Source: Owenia fusiformis (Eukaryota > Annelida > Polychaeta > Sabellida > Oweniidae). From it: 64,000 nucleotides of DNA. The notes under the pieces are model-generated. The model worked only from the letters and a program-made list of their open reading frames with translations. It had not been told where the DNA came from and made no database searches. Position numbers and translations under genes: made by a program. Position 1 is the first letter of the stretch, and each line of letters begins with the position of its first letter. The stretch spans positions 18,430,931 to 18,494,930 of the forward strand of contig CAIIXF020000003.1 of the NCBI GenBank assembly GCA_903813345.2, in the 5' to 3' direction. Below are positions 58,701 through 64,000 of this stretch, piece after piece.

Positions 58701-61406
58701 GATTGTTAGAAATAATTCGGATTACTGTCGGATTATGGGATATAAGACACTCGTAGCATAAAATTTTAGTACCCATGAGCCATTGCTTATATCACGTGAC
58801 CAGTTTGACCAATCAGTCGCGAGGATTACCTGTTGTTGTGCAAAGATTTCTGGGTATGAGAGTATAACAAGCAGACGATAGTTCCAGAGCATATGCCAAT
58901 GTATTCGTTTATTTGGCTAATTTTTGACATTAGACTTAGAATGTTGTGACATGAGAATAATTCTTGAGATAAGATTAAGTTTGACATTTTTCTAAAATAC
59001 CGAAAATATATACAAATGCAGTTATCTCATCTTGCGTAATCTACCAATTGAAATTTGTATTTTAATATTTTAAATGATGTATAAATTGTTATTTGAAAAG
59101 TTAAGACCCTCGAAAACATATCATCATACATAGACCTAGTGGGTAAAAGGCATTTGTTTCCTGACATTTTGACATCAAGGAGTGAATCGCTGCAGAAAAA
59201 TGACCCCCTGTCGATATGTTAGTACACTAACTGTGACAAATCTGACATGTAACTGAACTATTCGCGTGTTACTTTTCATTTCTTTCTCGTGCAAACTGAA
59301 CAATTGCATTAATCATTTTAGACAAATCGGACAATTTTAGGTAATTTTTGCCAATGAAATACTGTATGTTGTATCAAGGTTTTTATTGACTACAGTTATA
59401 ATCAGATTCTCTTGACCTTTGCTTATAATGTATCTTAAAACGATATCTGACATTTGAAATAGTGTTCAGAAATGTTGAACCTCTATGAGACTATATCGTG
59501 TGACATGATTTGAGTTGATAATTATTATTAGCTTTATAATTATCACCTTTATTCATTTATTGGTATCCCGGTGTCTTCTGTCGATCAGAAATCATAACCA
59601 TATGTTTGGTCGTGTCATGTCCTTTTGGAAATTCAGCGTTTGAGACTTGTTGCCCAATGTGCTAGCTGAACTCTCAATTGACTAGTGTCGTCTTAGTGAT
59701 ATTTAGTTACAGTTTCTTTGGAAACTCATTGAAATCAGGAGTTCTCAATTTAACCCAATATCCAGCTATGAAAACGTGTAAATCGTCGTTTAATTTTGTA
59801 CTAGATATATAGAGAATACGACATTTTGCAGTAAAACAAATACATTGATGGCAACATCAGCACTTATCAGAGTTGTGATCTTTGGAAAGATGACAATTTT
59901 AAAGCTTAAGGTCAATATTTTCATATTTAAGACTAAACATCAATACTCAGTGGGCAACTACAAAATATCTGACTGCAGATCTGCATGTCTACGTACATTT
60001 GACTTCAGAGGTAATCCATAAGGCCTAATTTTTCATAAGAATCGTCATGGACCCGAAATATTATTTGGAACATATGAAAAATATCTAATACAGTTTTTTT
60101 TCTGCAACATGTCTGGTTAGGTGAATTTATAAAGATTTGTGAAATGACTTAAAACTCTTTAAGTTACATGTTAAATCACGTGTGAGGTCCCCCAATGTTA
60201 AATGGTCCACCCACCAAACTCATTTGCCTGTTTGTATATTGTGCAAGTCAAGAAACATTGTCGAAGAAACGTTGCCAGTATAAACTGACAACTCAAACGA
60301 CCATGGGGTTGAAAGCAGTTCGACCACCGCAAATGTCCACAAAGTCTTAAGGTAAATTGTGGGCTATAAAACGTCAGTTGGATGGGTGATTTTCTCTTGA
60401 GATTGGTATACCTACCACAAATGACAAATTTGAATTGACGTGTAGTATTGTTTCATCCAAAATGGATATCCCTCTAAACAACCTTTAACAGGCACCCATG
60501 ATGGCTATGCTATGTATGTTTAAGTGTAAACAATTCATTCACATTGACATATCGTATCTGGTTTTTATCAAATATTTATCATAAAATATAAACAATTCAC
60601 AGCCAAGAAATTGCTAGCGTATTTTTGTTTCTTCAGAAATTATTTTTTTAACAGATCGCTATTTCACAAGTGTTTCGTTGTTATTTTTAAGAAACGAAAA
60701 ATATACTCAACAATATCGGGTAGGTCAATATAAATCTTAACATATGTCAATCCGGATTGAAGTACAGTTATATACTACCATTGCCCAAAGGGTCAATTTT
60801 ATGAGAAGACCATATTTAAGTGGCACTTTCAACTTTGTTATACACTATTGCCTGTACTCTTATAATATGCTTGTTAAGTATAAAACTAGGTATAGTTTTC
60901 AGTTTAAATAAATGTAAAATACCCACACGTGCATGGGTTAATAATAGTATAGTGTCAAATGAATGGTAAATAATTATATATATGCCAACGAGTAAATACC
61001 CATGAATTCAACGTCAGTGAATAAATTGATATAGATACAGTTATAAATAAATAATCCTATCAAATTTTAAAGACCGATTTCCGTTTCCTTGAACTTGACC
61101 GGAACACTCGAAGCCCTTGTTATACTGGTTTTTCTTGTTACGGTTATTAAATATTTTCCCAAATCGTTTAACCAGCTGCATTCCTTTACCAAACGTCAAT
61201 GTTTTACATTTTGTCCCCATTTTGTTCAACTCATTATTTTACAAGAGAATGCTGAACTATTTTTGAACTCGATACATCGACGTTTTATTTACATGTTATT
61301 GTTGACATCAATTTCTATTGACATAATATGAACCGTTATTTGTTATTTTAATTGATAACTTACCTAATATACCGATTATGTACAGCATCGTGGTTGTTTG
61401 TCCCAT
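40787..61406 (-). CDS. APCDD1: APCDD1 (adenomatosis polyposis coli down-regulated 1), four coding exons
   Basis: Exons are 61406-61364, 56224-56062, 45233-44672 and 41566-40787; phases 1, 2 and 0 agree, giving 515 residues (human 514). The signal peptide (MGQTTTMLYIIGILGIVQ) spans exons 1 and 2. The first APCDDC domain runs through exon 3 with CETRPGPEYILRKYHF, YYYEDPDCTNPIY, SWIVPGGTETDY, HELQLMRVE and ELYLGDIHTD, all close to vertebrate APCDD1. The second starts in exon 4 with GEWFSLNCETRPNGMFLVRR and continues with GYYYYYIDPLC, ECGTRRWETGIQQDVT and LGQRPSNGASP. The last 20 residues are hydrophobic (LLIALTISVFLL), fitting a C-terminal membrane anchor. In vertebrates APCDD1 inhibits Wnt signalling at the cell surface by binding Wnt and LRP5. 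That role is inherited here by homology only. Introns are 5.1, 10.8 and 3.1 kb. Confidence 0.95.
41567..44671. other. APCDD1 intron 3
   Basis: AT-rich, 3.1 kb; no nested gene or recognised repeat. Confidence 0.4.
45234..49180. other. APCDD1 intron 2, first part
   Basis: Mostly unique AT-rich DNA. TTGTTGACAAAAATGTT/TTGTTGAGAAAATTGTT near 46628 and 46686 mark a local duplication of about 60 bp. No exon was recognised. Confidence 0.35.
49182..49224 (+). repeat. Poly-G tracts with G-quadruplex potential
   Basis: Runs of 3, 11, 3 and 10 G on the plus strand lie within 43 bases in APCDD1 intron 2. On the transcribed pre-mRNA they would appear as C runs. Confidence 0.6.
50551..50680. repeat. Tandem duplication in APCDD1 intron 2
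   Basis: Two copies (58 and about 72 bp) start CACGTAAATAAAATGCAATG and end AACGCCATATGCA; the second carries a small insertion. Confidence 0.7.
51200..51208 (+). promoter_or_regulatory. TATA-like box upstream of the nested signal exon
   Basis: CTATTTAAG lies about 60 bases before the ATG at 51264, a suitable distance for a short 5' leader. It is a weak match to TATAAA. Confidence 0.3.
51264..51327 (+). CDS. Candidate first exon with signal peptide, nested in APCDD1 intron 2 on the opposite strand
   Basis: The ATG at 51264 begins MRVVLINVLLVLLGITLCSL, a compact signal peptide with a Leu/Val core and a likely cleavage site after TLCS. The frame reaches a donor (AAGG followed by gtaaat) in phase 1, as in most secreted-protein first exons. 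Downstream plus-strand exons were not identified with confidence; the exon-like frame at 56320-56436 is in the wrong phase. It may be a real nested gene, a relic or chance. No family recognised. Confidence 0.35.
52735..52803 (+). repeat. GGGGAT-rich tract with G-quadruplex potential
   Basis: It has at least eight runs of three to five G within 69 bases, in GGGGATGGGGAT-type repeats, inside APCDD1 intron 2. Confidence 0.65.
54905..55172. repeat. pogo/Tigger-type MITE, copy 3
   Basis: Ends CAGTAAAACCTGT and ACAGATTTTACTG bound 54907-55171. TA precedes it; the right flank has decayed to TT. Interior GAACACC and GTTCAGTGTAATCTCTC phrases match copies 1 and 2. Confidence 0.7.
55172..55315 (-). 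mobile_element. Probable LINE 3' end with (GAATT)n-like tail
   Basis: On the minus strand the sequence runs from ACACCCCCTGGGGTGTCATA through an AT-rich tract to TGAAATTGAATTGAATTGAA. Short 3' tails of this microsatellite type are known from CR1-like LINEs. It lies directly against MITE copy 3. No RT is seen, so this is a severe 5' truncation. Confidence 0.4.
55316..56061. other. End of APCDD1 intron 2
   Basis: No feature was recognised beyond the splice signals of the adjoining exon. Confidence 0.35.
56225..61363. other. APCDD1 intron 1
   Basis: A 5.1-kb AT-rich intron. One plus-strand frame with flanking splice consensus (56320-56436) is discussed as a finding; otherwise nothing was recognised. 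Confidence 0.4.
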
Positions 61407-63698
61407 GGTGAACTCCAAGTGCAAATCCTGTCACTGAATAAGCCTAAAGTATCCAACATCCAACTATAATTTTTCACTCCAAACTCATTTTACAAGTCTT
61501 CAAATGTACTTGAGATACGCATGATAGATCGGTTGTGCAATAGGCCACTCAATGCTGAACACAACCGCGTTGAATCCAATCAATGCGGACAATCCCGAGC
61601 CTATGTTTATCAGTGCCTACTTGGGTGTATTTTCCTCCAAATGGGTCCGGTCCCAAGCCGTATATGTTCAACCCATGTACATCAACCTATTACCAGTGCT
61701 TTAACCTGTTGGCGATTTTCGTATAATGCTCAGAGAATCTGTGAATTATTACTCGCTTCTGGCCTCCTAAACTAAATTTTGACACCAGTAAAGTATAACC
61801 TCTTTGATTTAGAACGGTTCTCGATCGATCTTCACATTTGTTCCGCGATTGTCCTGTACCGTATATCCACCACACCAATGGTTTTGCGGCCAGAAAATCT
61901 CAATTGTGTTTCCCCTTCGAACTTAATAACTGTGATTCTTAAGTGAACACACCGCACGTGCAAACACGCTTAGCTCCTCCCCTAATGTTGCTTCCGGTAT
62001 GATTTTAACCTCGAAAAAGCGCATACAACAGTTGGATGTATTTGTGGTGTTGTTTATTGAAAAGTACTCGCTCACTTTTGTTGCCCTTTATATCTCGTGT
62101 CGTTTATAAGTGAATATTAGTTACGCAGTCAAACGATGCCCAACTTTTGAACATAGTACGGGAAATTACTTTGCTATACATACTCATCTAGTTTCTTGTG
62201 GTACTCGAACTGCGAAAAACTGATTTTCACGCTTCTTTGACGTTGGAATGCTGTCTTTCAATGCATCGAAATAAGATCCAGTTGATTGAGTAAGAAATCG
62301 TAATAATCTATCCCACCCCTCCTTTGCAAGACTAGCTCCTTAAATATGGTTGAATTCTAAATTCTTTATATGCATGTAACGTCCGATCGGGCTTTTGGCA
62401 CTTAAAATGATAAATGACTGAGCCAACCTACTGGACTCCGTCTTATCATCAATTCATCTCTATACTAAAACGGTACTTCAAAAGTCCAATCAAAACAAAA
62501 TGACATTATCAAAAAAGTCTCATGAAGTGAGGTTTTGGACATTGATACCCAAAGTGTCGTAAAAGGTCTTTATCGTCCCTTGTGTATCAGAAAGGAAAAA
62601 TCAATAAGAAATTGCAAAATGTAAATTCTCAATTCTTAGCCATTGATCCATGCATTTTTATTGGGACACAATGTAAGACAAAATGTGAGGTTGAATATAG
62701 GAGGTTCAAATATGATATAGTATTCAAGGTACTTTAGTGCCAACATTTACTTCATCCGTTTGCAAGATTAAAGTTTAGGTTTCAAAATGTCCGATTTGAA
62801 AAATGAACCATCCATTTACTTTGTCGAAGTGCTATTATATGGTTATCATATCGATTTGACCGTCGATTTGTACAAAACGAATAGGGCATGTAGTATAGTC
62901 ATTCGTTAGTTTGTCAACCGTTGATCTAAAACCTCAAAAAACATCGACATATTTGACATATAAGATAGACATAGTCATTAGCGAGGACACGATATGTAAT
63001 ACCATACGTAAATGGCCTTTGATCTATTGTGACTTTTAAAGTTCATAGATATAAAGGTATGCATGCTGAAATAGGATACGCACAATATCATGTGCTTGCG
63101 TGAGAGTCCAATAAATAAGGGGTTCTGCTTTAGAACTCGCATTGTCAAAGTTTAAGAATTTAACTTTGTAGTCTTGAACCCTGCGTCAGAAACAGACCAT
63201 ATCTTGTTAAAAGTTGTAGTTTTTTAATTTTGTGAATTCTAATCCATTCACATCTGTCATACCGAAAAAATCTCAAAGTGCCAAATTACACATTGGTTGC
63301 CTCCTTAATATGGAAATAGGTACACATCAAATGATTTCGAAATTAAAATAATTGTAGTTTCGAGAAGGAATGTACCCTGATGTCAACAGCCTAGAAGAGT
63401 ACACAGATCGGAGTACACTCGGAGCTTTTTTAAAATATAAAGTGATATCAAACTAGTAAAAATTGTTCTAAATACTGTGCATTGCCGAACGCATGTAGTG
63501 TGACGTGAACACAGGTGTCCCACTGGGCCACCACCTTGGATTTAATCAACATTTTCACAACATGACAGCATTCCATCCAAACTGGCCTATAATCAACAAC
63601 ATGACGTACCTCGTCAATACCAATTATCACCAACAAAAGACGCCGACTTTTTGACGAGATTTGACAAGTGTGATAATCGTATCGCTGTCTAATCATTC
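61407..63698. other. Upstream region of APCDD1
   Basis: It should contain the APCDD1 promoter. An E-box-like CACGTG core occurs near 61955 (CGCACGTGC). No TATA box, exon or RNA gene was recognised with confidence. Confidence 0.4.
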
Positions 63699-63795
63699 TC
63701 ACTGGTCAGTATCAAGCGACGGTAACTGTCGTAACCTTCGCATCAAAGATGGCGGACGGTCACGGCCGTTACATTCGCTTGATACTGACCAGTGA
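63699..63795. repeat. Short element with perfect 21-bp inverted repeats
   Basis: Arms at 63699-63719 and 63775-63795 (TCACTGGTCAGTATCAAGCG core) are exact reverse complements around a 55-bp GC-richer loop containing AAGATGGCGGAC, a YY1-like motif. CTAATCA occurs just outside both arms, a possible target duplication. Confidence 0.65.
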
Positions 63796-64000
63796 CTCTA
63801 ATCAAGATTCCTACACTTAAAACCAAAGAGTTAGTGCAGTTAGTGTTGGATAAACGACGATTTAGAAATGAGAAGTCAAACCTCTCAAACAAACACTAGC
63901 GACATTGCATCATCATATTACAAATGGTTCTATTTTTCCCTTTTGTTTACAGATATGTACACAGTGCAAATACGGTTTCCATTCGTGATCCAGGCAATAT

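Overview
The window is nuclear DNA from an animal, most likely a marine invertebrate. It is AT-rich, genes are split by GT-AG introns, and transposon relics are abundant. The mix of PSMB5, APCDD1, a large nucleotidyltransferase-TPR protein and a secreted multi-EGF protein would fit an invertebrate deuterostome (hemichordate or amphioxus-like) or a lophotrochozoan. The sequence alone does not settle the species.

Layout. 1-7593: one minus-strand non-LTR retrotransposon (jockey/CR1-type reverse transcriptase) split by two independent insertions. One is a 3.7-kb composite array of a GGTATGAG-ended MITE. The other is a foldback element that itself contains a smaller transposon, which contains a pogo-type MITE. 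Removing the insertions and one copy of each target duplication joins the reverse-transcriptase pieces again. 8.7-9.2 kb: an L1/Tx1-like reverse-transcriptase relic. 9577-9658: an isolated signal-peptide exon with a TATA box. 10-15.4 kb: gene-poor, with a pogo-type MITE and two foldbacks.

15.4-23.1 kb (+): PSMB5, the chymotrypsin-like beta5 subunit of the 20S proteasome. Two of its introns hold tandem arrays built from the 3' splice site plus the head of the following exon: 7 decoy heads before exon 3 and 29 before exon 7. Exon 7 also exists in two complete alternative copies. This is the most striking feature of the window. 24.1-26.5 kb: a tandem repeat of roughly 120-190-bp units interrupted by a palindrome-ended element that contains another MITE.

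27.2-32.1 kb (-): a DUF294/GlnD-like nucleotidyltransferase protein with about a dozen TPRs, whose N-terminus is built from small phase-1 exons. 33.3-39.6 kb (-): a 13-exon gene for a secreted protein with 12 EGF domains in strict A/B alternation and a His/Gly-rich tail. 40.8-61.4 kb (-): APCDD1, a Wnt-inhibitor family membrane protein of 515 residues in four coding exons. Its large introns hold a second isolated signal-peptide exon (51264, +), G-rich tracts and a third pogo-type MITE. 61.4-64 kb is intergenic and ends with a perfect 21-bp inverted repeat.

The genes do not form a pathway. PSMB5 is housekeeping, the EGF protein and APCDD1 are secreted or cell-surface, and the TPR protein is probably a cytosolic signalling or scaffold protein.
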